From contig DAOUTC010000022.1 of NCBI GenBank assembly GCA_030626915.1, positions 1 to 11,805 on the forward strand: DNA of 11,805 nt, given 5' to 3'. The translations under genes were made by a program, and so were the position numbers. Shown in pieces: positions 1-5,944 of the stretch (position 1 is the first letter of the stretch; each line of letters starts with the position of its first letter). This DNA is from Dehalococcoidia bacterium. Its GTDB lineage: Bacteria; Chloroflexota; Dehalococcoidia; GIF9; AB-539-J10. The notes under the pieces were generated by a model that was not told the origin of the DNA, did no database searches, and saw nothing but the letters and a program-made list of their open reading frames with translations.

Positions 1-15
1 GGTCGGAGGTCAAGT

Positions 16-255
16 ATGAAGAATGTGGTGAAAGTAGGTAAAAGGTATCAGGTAGTCATCCCTAAGAAGGTAAGGGAGCAGCTTGGCGTTAACGTCGAAG
101 ATGAGCTTATTGTGGGCGTTCGGAATGCTCGAATCATTATGCAACGCAGGCCACGGAGATATAGCGAATACATGCAGGGGTTAGGGAAGGAGGTCTGGAG
201 AGAGATTGAGGCTACCGAATATGTGAGGAAAGAAAGAGAGGCATGGGAGAAATAG
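16..255 (+). CDS. AbrB/MazE-type antitoxin (VapB-like)
   Basis: A 79-residue protein of the SpoVT/AbrB swapped-hairpin DNA-binding family. Residues 4-33 (VVKVGKRYQVVIPKKVREQL and following) have the usual 'G..Y/QV.IPK.VR..LG....D.L' pattern, followed by a charged C-terminal tail of about 35 residues that in such antitoxins wraps the toxin. A strong ribosome binding site, GGAGGT, lies at 5-10, five bases before the ATG. The stop codon overlaps the start of the PIN-domain gene by 13 bases, which implies translational coupling. By family knowledge the antitoxin-toxin complex represses its own promoter, which would lie upstream of this window. The family is clear; which toxin it neutralises is inferred from the overlap. 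Confidence 0.88.
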   Translation: MKNVVKVGKRYQVVIPKKVREQLGVNVEDELIVGVRNARIIMQRRPRRYSEYMQGLGKEVWREIEATEYVRKEREAWEK

Positions 256-734
256 AAAAGGAGTGCCGAGAGCTCTTGGTGCGCTATTCTATCTTGGGTC
301 TGGACACCATGCTCTTTATTTACCATTTCGAGGAGAATAAGGACTACCTTCCCTTCACTAGAGCCTTTTTTGGCTTAATTGAGGATGGGATGATAGAAGG
401 CAAGACCTCGATTATCACCCGACTTGAGATTCTGGTAAAGCCCAGAGAGGAGGGCGACGATATCCTAGCGGACGAATACAAGCTTATACTGGAGAATTTC
501 CCCCACCTTGAAGTTGCTCCGGTTGATGCCGAGGTAGCGGATTTAGCCTCAAGCCTTAGAGCCAAATATGAACTCAGGACTCCCGATGCTATACAGCTTG
601 CTACCTCGATTGTGAAAGGTGCTCAGGCATTTGCGACCAATGATGAATCTCTGAAGAAGGTTAAGGAAATCGAGGTCGTTGTCATGAGAGAGGTTTTAGA
701 ATGTGCTTGTTCAAAGAATGGTGACACAAAGTAA
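243..734 (+). CDS. PIN-domain ribonuclease toxin (VapC-like)
   Basis: A 163-residue PIN-domain protein, probably the toxin partner of the upstream AbrB-type antitoxin. The acidic metal-binding set is complete: D21 in 'GLDTMLFIY', E62 in 'TRLEIL', D115 in 'RTPDAIQLATS' and D134 in 'FATNDESLKKV'. Family members are Mg-dependent endoribonucleases that cut tRNA or rRNA in the cytoplasm; the target here is unknown. The ATG lies inside the end of the antitoxin gene, a typical TA arrangement. Both active site and length look intact, so the module is probably functional. The 3' end overlaps a short reading frame starting at 718 that may be a remnant. Confidence 0.88.
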   Translation: MGEIEKECRELLVRYSILGLDTMLFIYHFEENKDYLPFTRAFFGLIEDGMIEGKTSIITRLEILVKPREEGDDILADEYKLILENFPHLEVAPVDAEVADLASSLRAKYELRTPDAIQLATSIVKGAQAFATNDESLKKVKEIEVVVMREVLECACSKNGDTK

Positions 735-941
735 GGAAGTGGGGAAAGCACTTAATGAAGTTATATTTGAGACTTTTGTGCAAGACGGGCTACGAGGCGA
801 TTGATTTTTGGGAATTCGTATACGATTTTCGGCGAATATGGGAAAGGGCAAAATCTTTGTAGCAAAATCAAGAATTTCATCAGCGAAGCTGATAATTTAT
901 ATCCTAAATTTACTGAGAGAATTAAGAAGATAATAAAGTAA
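718..941 (+). pseudogene. possible decayed gene fragments, unrecognised
   Basis: Three consecutive plus-strand scraps in three frames read like real protein but none is a full gene. ATG 718 gives 24 residues beginning MVTQSKEVGKALNEVIFETF and ending at a TGA near 792. ATG 755 gives 35 residues (MKLYLRLLCKTGYEAIDFWE...) ending at TAG near 862. An open frame from 771 to TAA 939-941 has no obvious start and ends ...SEADNLYPKFTERIKKIIK. This pattern suits a small gene downstream of the toxin that has been broken by frameshifts. No family is recognised. The scraps are short, so chance is a real alternative. Confidence 0.3.
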
Positions 942-983
942 GAGGCCTTGCGAGACGCTAAATTTGAAGGCTAAGAGTCAGCA

Positions 984-1109
984 TCAAACCTTCCACTGCT
1001 CGAGAGCAAATTTTACTAGCCTATCAGTTTGATTGCGAACGAACTCTTCAACCGCATTTAATACTTCCGTTGCTTCAGCTTGATCCTTCTCTAAGGCGCA
1101 AATCTTCAT
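984..1109 (-). pseudogene. short coding-like minus-strand fragment, unrecognised
   Basis: On the minus strand an ATG at 1109-1107 opens 41 codons ending in TGA at 986-984. The product is MKICALEKDQAEATEVLNAV followed by an amphipathic, charged stretch ending ALEQWKV. Composition is protein-like (helical heptad character, no rare runs), but there is no clear ribosome binding site. Its first codons overlap the helicase fragment on the other strand. It is more likely the C-terminal end of a lost gene joined to that fragment by rearrangement than an intact small gene. No family is recognised. Confidence 0.3.
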
Positions 1110-1317
1110 CTATGATGCCTATCCCGGAGGTATCGGCATTGCTGAAAAGGGATTTGAGATAGTAGAAAAGCTCTGGCAAGCTACCTTAAAGTTGATTAAG
1201 GAGTGTCCCTGTCAGGATGGCTGCCCATCTTGTATTCAATCGCCAAAGTGCGGCAACAATAACCAGCCCCTGGATAAGGAGGCGGCGATAATGCTGCTGG
1301 AAGAGGTAGTGGGTTAA
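1084..1317 (+). pseudogene. C-terminal remnant of DEAD/DEAH-box helicase with DUF1998-type cysteine tail
   Basis: An open frame without a start codon, closed upstream by TGA at 1081 and ending in TAA 1315-1317. From 1102 it reads IFIYDAYPGGIGIAEKGFEI, then a helical stretch, then ECPCQDGCPSCIQSPKCGNN and NQPLDKEAA. The 'YD.YPGG.G.A' motif and the four-cysteine C-x-C...C-x2-C...C cluster followed by CGN...PLDK are characteristic of the extreme C-terminus of the MrfA/YprA-like helicases (DNA repair helicases with a DUF1998 zinc-binding module). Only about 70 of the usual 750 or more residues are present; both helicase domains are gone. It is therefore a truncated relic, and marks this stretch as a decayed or rearranged locus. 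Confidence 0.75.
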
Positions 1318-1369
1318 ACTTTACCTTGTGTCATAGTGTCTTGCGGAAAACCGCGCCATGTTAGCTACG

Positions 1370-1432
1370 AGGCATAGTAGTGTCGAAGCAACCTCAGAAG
1401 CAAGGTGATGTCGCTTCGGCTCACAATGACAA
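1370..1432 (+). repeat. degenerate dispersed hairpin repeat
   Basis: Contains GTCGAAGCAACCTC (1382-1395) and GCTTCGGCTCACAATGACA (near 1413-1430), the two worn halves of the repeat family whose better copies lie at 5773-5920 and 6729-6780. In the ideal form the halves are inverted copies. It sits between the helicase relic and the fur promoter and has no coding capacity. Confidence 0.5.
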
Positions 1433-1470
1433 AACACAGATCTTGCGCAATAAGTTGTGCGTCTCATAAT

Positions 1471-1497
1471 TGCAATAATGTTGCATTTAACATTGCA
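1471..1497 (+). promoter_or_regulatory. palindromic operator upstream of fur
   Basis: This 27-base A/T-rich site has several overlapping inverted repeats. TGCAAT at 1471-1476 pairs with ATTGCA at 1492-1497. TGCAA (1471-1475) pairs with TTGCA (1481-1485) around TAATG. AATGTT (1477-1482) pairs with AACATT (1489-1494). It overlaps the -35 element of the fur promoter, so a bound dimer would block RNA polymerase. Autoregulation by the encoded Fur-family protein is inferred; the site is not a textbook E. coli Fur box. Confidence 0.55.
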
Positions 1498-1509
1498 CCT
1501 TTGTATAAT
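1481..1509 (+). promoter_or_regulatory. sigma-70 type promoter for fur
   Basis: TTGCAT (1481-1486) and a perfect TATAAT (1504-1509) are separated by exactly 17 bases. The predicted start of transcription is about 1516-1517. The -10 box contains the first ATG (1508) of the fur frame, while an in-frame GTG lies at 1517, so the transcript may be leaderless. Confidence 0.6.
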
Positions 1510-1942
1510 GTCGCGCGTGGTTCGAGATTCAATTCAGATTTTGCAGGCTCAGGGATATAAGGTAACCAAGCCTCGAAGGCAAGTGCTCGAGGTTTTAGAG
1601 GAGGTGCAAAGACCGCTTTCACCCTATGACATACAGAGGCTTTTGAGGCAGGAAGGTAAATATCTAAATCACGTTACTATCTACCGCATACTCGATTTAT
1701 TCTGTTGCCTTAATTTGGCTCACAAGGTGTTATCCAGCGGTGGGTTTGTAAAGTGCAGCTTGGAGGGGAAAGGAGGTTGTCATCGGCTTATGGTCTGCCG
1801 CTGCTGCGGTGCCCTTCAGGAGTTTGCCAGTGAAGGGTTATGCCAGGAGGAAAACGAGCTTGCTCAAAATTCTGGTTTCCATACTGAATATCATCTTTCC
1901 GAGTCTTCCGGGGTTTGCTCCGATTGCTACAAAAAGCAGTAA
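1508..1942 (+). CDS. Fur-family metal-dependent transcriptional regulator
   Basis: A 144-residue (from ATG 1508) Fur-superfamily repressor. The N-terminal winged helix covers residues 8-75, including 'GYKVTKPRRQVLEVL' and the recognition helix 'NHVTIYRIL' (54-62). The C-terminal dimerisation part has H92 and C97/C100 ('CHRLMVCRCCG') and a second CxxC at C137/C140 ('GVCSDCYKK'), giving a complete structural zinc site. Whether it senses Fe, Zn, Mn or peroxide cannot be told from sequence. The frame opens further upstream at GTG 1457, but that start would run through the promoter and operator. The -10 TATAAT overlaps ATG 1508, so GTG 1517 (141 residues, leaderless) is an equally good or better start. 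It is followed after 7 bases by a membrane protein gene, probably co-transcribed. Confidence 0.9.
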   Translation: MSRVVRDSIQILQAQGYKVTKPRRQVLEVLEEVQRPLSPYDIQRLLRQEGKYLNHVTIYRILDLFCCLNLAHKVLSSGGFVKCSLEGKGGCHRLMVCRCCGALQEFASEGLCQEENELAQNSGFHTEYHLSESSGVCSDCYKKQ

Positions 1943-1949
1943 GGAAAGA

Positions 1950-2537
1950 ATGCTCAGGCGAATAGCAAAAGAACTGAAGGAACATGCCCCATTCACCGCT
2001 CTAGGAGCTCTCACAGGCATTGCCATCATGGCTATAATAGTTTTTGGCAATATTTCCTCTGAGATTTCCTACGCTGTTTTTTACACCTTACATCCAGGCC
2101 ATGTTTTATTGAGTGCGCTTGTGACTACAGCGATGTATGTGAGGTATAAGAAGTGCAAATTCTGGGTGGCGGTTTTGATTGGTTGGACAGGGTCAATTGG
2201 AATAGCTACGATAAGTGATGTCATAATTCCTTTTCTAGGAGGGACCTTACTTCGTGTTCCGATGGAATTCGAAGTGCCCTTTATCGAGGAGTGGTGGATA
2301 AATCTCCTGGCGTTAGCTGGTATTGCCATTGGTTATTGGAAACAAACAACCAGAATCCCACATTTTGGGCATGTGTTATTAAGCACCTGGGCTTCGTTGT
2401 TCTATTTTACAGCATTTGGCATAGCTGATTGGATTCCTTTGCTTCCTTTCATCTTCTTGTTTTTATTTCTGGCAGTCTGGATTCCTTGCTGCACCAGCGA
2501 TATAGTGTATCCGCTCCTATTTGTGGGAAAAGATTAA
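1950..2537 (+). CDS. polytopic membrane protein with duplicated HxGHVLLS motif, Fur-linked
   Basis: I do not recognise the family. The protein is 195 residues from ATG 1950, with AAGGA (1941-1945) overlapping the fur stop as ribosome binding site. About six membrane segments are visible, near 14-34, 42-64, 72-97, 117-130, 141-160 and 163-192. Two near-identical motifs stand out: HPGHVLLS at 48-55 and HFGHVLLS at 138-145. Each is followed by an acidic/proline motif (S89-D90...P94 and A159-D160...P163), suggesting an internal duplication. Further polar residues in or near the membrane are E113, E114, D184 and C180-C181. Histidines and acids in membrane helices next to a Fur-type regulator suggest metal transport or binding; that is inference. 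The frame extends upstream to 1809 inside fur, but residues before 1950 do not look membrane-like. Confidence 0.75.
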   Translation: MLRRIAKELKEHAPFTALGALTGIAIMAIIVFGNISSEISYAVFYTLHPGHVLLSALVTTAMYVRYKKCKFWVAVLIGWTGSIGIATISDVIIPFLGGTLLRVPMEFEVPFIEEWWINLLALAGIAIGYWKQTTRIPHFGHVLLSTWASLFYFTAFGIADWIPLLPFIFLFLFLAVWIPCCTSDIVYPLLFVGKD

Positions 2538-2546
2538 AAAGCTACC

Positions 2547-2569
2547 TTAGCCCGACAGGGCTTGGCTAA
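2547..2569 (+). other. inverted repeat between membrane protein gene and lgt-like gene
   Basis: Two mutually exclusive pairings overlap: TTAGCC (2547-2552) with GGCTAA (2564-2569), and AGCCC (2549-2553) with GGGCT (2558-2562) around GACA. No T-run follows, so an intrinsic terminator is not supported. It may be a weak RNA structure or simply chance. Confidence 0.3.
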
Positions 2570-2636
2570 AGAGAGATGCACAAGCTAAAAGCCATTATAC
2601 TTGTGCTACTATATAAAGGGTAGGAGTTAGGAGCCA

Positions 2637-3440
2637 TTGTTTACTATTAACATAGACCCTGTTGCCTTTTCTATTGGTCCCATCAATGTATCCTGGTATG
2701 GAATCATGGTGGCTCTGGCGGTGATAACGTTGCTTGTTGTCACCTTACGAGAGACAAAAAGGCTGGGCATTTCACAGGATACTATTTATAGCCTGTTTCT
2801 CTGGGGTATCATTGGTGGCTTCATCGGAGCCAGGCTGGTTGTTGTCCAATGGGGCCACTATATAGCTCACCCTCAAGACATCTTTAATTTCGTTGGCTTT
2901 CCCGCCTTCAGCCTCTATGGAGTCATTATTGGCGCCCTTGTAGCAGTGTGGGTTTATACCAGAATAAAGAGAGTTCCTTTTCAGAGTCTTGCTGGGGTGG
3001 GTGAAGCCATTGCCGTGGGAGCGCCTCTGGCTCAAGCTATAGGTAGAGTGGGGTGTACCATAGACGGCTGCTGCCATGGGAATCCCACCTCGCTGCCCTG
3101 GGCGGTTATCTATACCAACCCTCATAGCGCTTGTGGTCTCTTAGGAGAACTATTGCATCCCACACAAATTTATTTTCTACTATGGAATCTGATAGTTTTT
3201 GCTGTAGTATGGCGGATGCGAGGGAAGCTCAAGCCGCAAGGCTCCCTATTCCTGCTTTATCTCTGTCTCTACGCTGTGGGCGATTTCGGCTTAAGGTTTT
3301 TACGGTATGTTGACCAGCCATTTCTTTTTGGCCTTCATCAAGGGCAGGTCATCAGTTTAGCAATATTGGTAATAGTTTTGCCTTTGTTTATTCTCAGAAT
3401 GCGCAGGGCTAGCCAGATGGGGCGAAATGAAGGAGATTAA
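2637..3440 (+). CDS. Lgt-family (prolipoprotein diacylglyceryl transferase-like) membrane protein, divergent active site
   Basis: A 267-residue, roughly seven-helix inner-membrane protein of the Lgt family. Lgt moves diacylglyceryl from phosphatidylglycerol to the lipobox cysteine of prolipoproteins. The start is TTG 2637 with AGGAG motifs at 2622-2626 and 2629-2633. Family landmarks are the N-terminal 'WYGIMVAL' (Y21), 'GRVGCTIDGCCHG' (136-148), 'HPTQIY' (174-179) and the C-terminal 'YAVGDFGLRFLR' (212-223). Compared with E. coli Lgt, R143 and G154 are kept (R137, G148). H103 is Y94, N146 is C140, E151 is C145, R239 is D216 and E243 is R220. A Cys-rich GC...GCC signature is, as I recall, a known sub-type, so it may still be the working Lgt or may be a paralogue. 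The 3' end overlaps recJ tail-to-tail by 32 bases. Confidence 0.82.
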   Translation: MFTINIDPVAFSIGPINVSWYGIMVALAVITLLVVTLRETKRLGISQDTIYSLFLWGIIGGFIGARLVVVQWGHYIAHPQDIFNFVGFPAFSLYGVIIGALVAVWVYTRIKRVPFQSLAGVGEAIAVGAPLAQAIGRVGCTIDGCCHGNPTSLPWAVIYTNPHSACGLLGELLHPTQIYFLLWNLIVFAVVWRMRGKLKPQGSLFLLYLCLYAVGDFGLRFLRYVDQPFLFGLHQGQVISLAILVIVLPLFILRMRRASQMGRNEGD

Positions 3441-5094
3441 GGCCTAGCACTTCCTCTCCACTCCAGAAACTTTTCTCCACTTTATACACAATATCTATGC
3501 AAGAAGGGATTTCATCGGGTGCTTTTTGTGAATTGAAAATCACGGCTCTCCAGGTTATATCTCTTTGTTTAAGTTTTAGTTCCAGATGCTTGCTCTGGTT
3601 ACCGAAGTTACGGAGTTCAACTACCTGGGCCTGGCGAGTGAGAAAAGTAGGCAGTGGATTGCCCTGCCCGAAGGGTTCCAGTTGCTGAATTAGGTTAAAA
3701 GTGTCACCAGCGAAAGTGGATAAAGGCACTTCAGCATCGATGACTAATTTGGGGCGCAAATCTAAATGAGATAATTGATTTGCTGCTAAGCTCATAAGCT
3801 TTTCCTCCAGCGTGGGTAGATTTTGGCGTGATGTAACGAAGCCGGCGGCTAAAGGATGACCGCCAAAGGTGATAAGCAAGTCACGGCATTTTTCCAATGC
3901 AGCAGCAATATTGAATTCAGGTATGCTGCGTATGCTGCCTCGACATACCTCGGAGCCAAGGTTTATGACAATAGCAGGCTTACAAAATTCATCTACCAGC
4001 TTGCCGGCAATAGGGCCAATAACTCCAACAGGATAACCTTCATCGCTTTCCATGAGCAGAGGAAGATGCATCTTTGTAGCTAGTTTTTCCTTTACTTTAT
4101 TTAGTGTTTCATTGCTTAATTTTTGCCGTTCAGCATTCTTTTCCTCTAGCCTCGCTGCTAAATGATGGGCTTCCTGTAACGAATTTGTGGTGAGCAAGCG
4201 ATAGCTGGTGGAGGCGTCATCCATCCTGCTGGCAGCATTGAGTCGAGGCCCTAAAGCCCAGGAGACGTGTTTGGCATCAAGCTTGCCTAGCTCCAGCCCT
4301 GCCAACCTGGCCATCTCCTGGAGCCCGATGCGGGGAGTGCTATTAAGCACCCTCAGCCCTTCCTTTACCAGGTAGCGATTTTCACCAACAATCGGGACCA
4401 TATCAGTAACAGTGCCCAAAGTTACCAAATCTAAAAATCTCAGGAGAGATTTTTCCCTGCTGTCTTTATGAAACAATGCTTGCAAAAGTTTGAAGGCCAC
4501 ACCCACGCCTGCTAACTCGTGAAAGAGATACCTGGAGTTCTCTCGCTTGGGGTCAATTACAGCTATGGCTTGAGGCAATGTTTCTAGCGGGGTGTGGTGG
4601 TCAGTAATAATCATATCTATACCCATTTCTCGGGCTTGTTTTGCCTCTGTGAGGTTGGTGATGCCACAATCAACAGTAATTATTAACCCGACTCCCTGGT
4701 TATGGAGTTTTTCTATAGCCAGCGATTTTAGCCCATGGCCCTCCTGAAGGCGGTCGGGAATGTAGAAGGTAACTTTGCCACCAAGCCAAGATATACCCTC
4801 CACAAGAGTAGCTGTAGCTGTGATGCCATCAACATCAAAGTCACCGTAGATGGCAATCTTTTCGCCTGAAAGCAAGGCCTTGTAGATTCTGCTCACAGCT
4901 TGTGACATGTCAGGGAGCAGAAAGGGATTGACTGCTAGGCGGCGGTCGGCAGCTAGAAATGGCTCGATTTCACTTAGCCTGACACCACGATTGTAAAGGA
5001 GTTGAGCAATTATAGGAGGAAGATTGGCAGCATCCAAGTACTCAGTGGGTGCTGAGGGTAAAACTTCCCAGTGAGCTTGATAATCCGATTTCAT
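3409..5094 (-). CDS. recJ: single-stranded-DNA-specific 5'-3' exonuclease RecJ
   Basis: A 561-residue DHH-superfamily exonuclease, close to the 577 of E. coli RecJ. It degrades single-stranded DNA 5' to 3' in recombinational and mismatch repair. The DHH domain (about 78-235) holds motif I 'YGDFDVDG' (D85, D87, D89), 'TVDCG' with D142, and 'TDHH' with D165-H166-H167, which bind two Mn/Mg ions. The DHHA1 domain follows, with 'FGGHPLAAGF' near 415, and a C-terminal OB-like domain fills about the last 110 residues ('LEPFGQGNP' and on). All catalytic residues seen are intact. ATG at 5094 was chosen as the only start giving a normal N-terminus. It is last in a minus-strand series behind hisI, separated by 313 bases of repeat. 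Confidence 0.95.
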   Translation of the reverse strand: MKSDYQAHWEVLPSAPTEYLDAANLPPIIAQLLYNRGVRLSEIEPFLAADRRLAVNPFLLPDMSQAVSRIYKALLSGEKIAIYGDFDVDGITATATLVEGISWLGGKVTFYIPDRLQEGHGLKSLAIEKLHNQGVGLIITVDCGITNLTEAKQAREMGIDMIITDHHTPLETLPQAIAVIDPKRENSRYLFHELAGVGVAFKLLQALFHKDSREKSLLRFLDLVTLGTVTDMVPIVGENRYLVKEGLRVLNSTPRIGLQEMARLAGLELGKLDAKHVSWALGPRLNAASRMDDASTSYRLLTTNSLQEAHHLAARLEEKNAERQKLSNETLNKVKEKLATKMHLPLLMESDEGYPVGVIGPIAGKLVDEFCKPAIVINLGSEVCRGSIRSIPEFNIAAALEKCRDLLITFGGHPLAAGFVTSRQNLPTLEEKLMSLAANQLSHLDLRPKLVIDAEVPLSTFAGDTFNLIQQLEPFGQGNPLPTFLTRQAQVVELRNFGNQSKHLELKLKQRDITWRAVIFNSQKAPDEIPSCIDIVYKVEKSFWSGEEVLGLNLLHFAPSG

Positions 5095-5152
5095 GCTTTA
5101 GCCTATCGCTTTTAGCTGAAGTCGCTAACTATATCACAAAATAGCTATTAGT

Positions 5153-5393
5153 TGTACTCGTTCATACGATTGGTGACACATTACCACCTCCCTGCCTTGT
5201 CATTACGAGGGTAATCCGAGCAAACTCGGAATAGGCTCCGTAATCTCCGAGCCGCCACCCACCATAGCTCGGTCGGGGACAAGCCCCGACCCTACGAGAT
5301 GTAACTGTAGTGGCGGAGTTCATCCCCGCCTTACTCTCGCAATGGCATAAAAGGCTGTCTGAGGTGTCCACCACCTATCTGAACTAGATCAGC
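5153..5393. repeat. long dispersed repeat, copy A (with two hairpins)
   Basis: About 240 bases that match 10977-11214 along nearly the whole length (roughly 80 percent by eye, few gaps), in the same orientation. Shared landmarks in order are GTGACACATTACC, TGCCTTGTCAT-ACGAGGGT, CGAGCAAACT, a hairpin GGTCGGGG (5271-5278) / CCCCGACC (5284-5291) with a 5-base loop, CCTACGA-ATGTAAC-GTAGTGGCGG, a second hairpin GGCGGAG (5312-5318) / CCCCGCC (5324-5330), CAATGGCATAA, and CTGAACTAG-TCAG. It fills the 313-base gap between hisI and recJ. No protein is encoded. A miniature mobile element or REP-type composite is likely. Confidence 0.8.
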
Positions 5394-5407
5394 AGTTACA
5401 GCTATCA

Positions 5408-5728
5408 TTAAGCGGTATCTTGACTTTCCAGCTGCTGGAAGAAGCAAGTTCTATTGCCAGTGTGGCATACTGGGCCTGTAGGCTCAGCTTGAATGAGAAG
5501 CGTATCGCTATCACAATCCTTGATAATGGACTTCACCCTGAGGAAATTACCCGAGGTAGCTCCCTTATGCCATAACTCCTGCCGGCTACGGCTATAGAAC
5601 CAAACATCCCCACTAACCAGCGTTCGTTTTAGCGATTCCTTATTCATGTAGCCTAGCATAAGAACTTCGCTATTTCTGGCGTCTTGAATAATAGCTGGAA
5701 TCAAACCTTTATCATCAAAGTTCAACAT
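5408..5728 (-). CDS. hisI: phosphoribosyl-AMP cyclohydrolase
   Basis: A 106-residue cytoplasmic enzyme that opens the purine ring of phosphoribosyl-AMP to give ProFAR, the third step of histidine synthesis. It has the monofunctional HisI length, with no HisE domain. Visible motifs are 'EVLMLGYMNKESL' (21-33), 'YSRSRQELWHKGATSGN' (45-61), the Mg/Zn site 'DCDSDTLL' (D71, C72, D73, D75) and the zinc cysteines C88 and C95 in 'PVCHTGNRTCFF'. A GGAGG lies about 12 bases before the ATG, slightly far. It is downstream of hisA on the same strand, with 216 bases of repeat between them and no hisF. Confidence 0.95.
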   Translation of the reverse strand: MLNFDDKGLIPAIIQDARNSEVLMLGYMNKESLKRTLVSGDVWFYSRSRQELWHKGATSGNFLRVKSIIKDCDSDTLLIQAEPTGPVCHTGNRTCFFQQLESQDTA

Positions 5729-5772
5729 TTAACTTCTCAGCCTCCTTTTGTTAGTTGCGGGCTGTTGACTTC

Positions 5773-5930
5773 TGTCATTCTGAGTCCTTCGCCTCTTGTC
5801 ATTCTGAGGGAGAGAAGCGACCGAAGAATCTCACACAGGACAGGCTGGGCGAAGCAATCTCATAATTCCTTCTTCACTCCTTGAGATTGCTTTGGCACTT
5901 TGTGCCTCGCAATGACAGGGCAAAGGTACT
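5773..5930. repeat. dispersed hairpin repeat cluster between hisA and hisI
   Basis: Two direct copies of TGTCATTCTGAG (near 5773 and 5797) are followed by GAGAAGCGACCGAAGAATCTC. A strong inverted repeat comes next: AAGCAATCTCA at 5852-5862 and TGAGATTGCTT at 5882-5892, with a 19-base loop. The cluster closes with CTCGCAATGACAGG (5907-5920). This is the repeat family also seen at 1370-1432 and 6729-6780. In RNA of the his transcript the 11-base-pair stem could pause or terminate transcription, but there is no T-run. It occupies most of the hisA-hisI gap. Confidence 0.7.
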
Positions 5931-5944
5931 CCTCGCAATAACCC

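Noticed and set aside
48..565. Minus-strand frames opposite the toxin-antitoxin pair
   Set aside because: Both are shadows of well-supported plus-strand genes with intact motifs.
1457..1507. GTG 1457 as start of the fur protein
   Set aside because: It would add 17 residues (MRLIIAIMLHLTLHLCI) not found in Fur proteins and would run through the promoter and operator.
2547..2569. Intrinsic terminator after the Fur-linked membrane gene
   Set aside because: An inverted repeat exists, but it is short and not followed by a T-run, so it is listed only as an inverted repeat.
5162..5374. Minus-strand 70-residue frame (MVDTSDSLLCHCESKAGMNS...)
   Set aside because: It lies wholly inside the 240-base hairpin repeat; the peptide is a translation of the repeat and copy B does not need to preserve it. 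No ribosome binding site.
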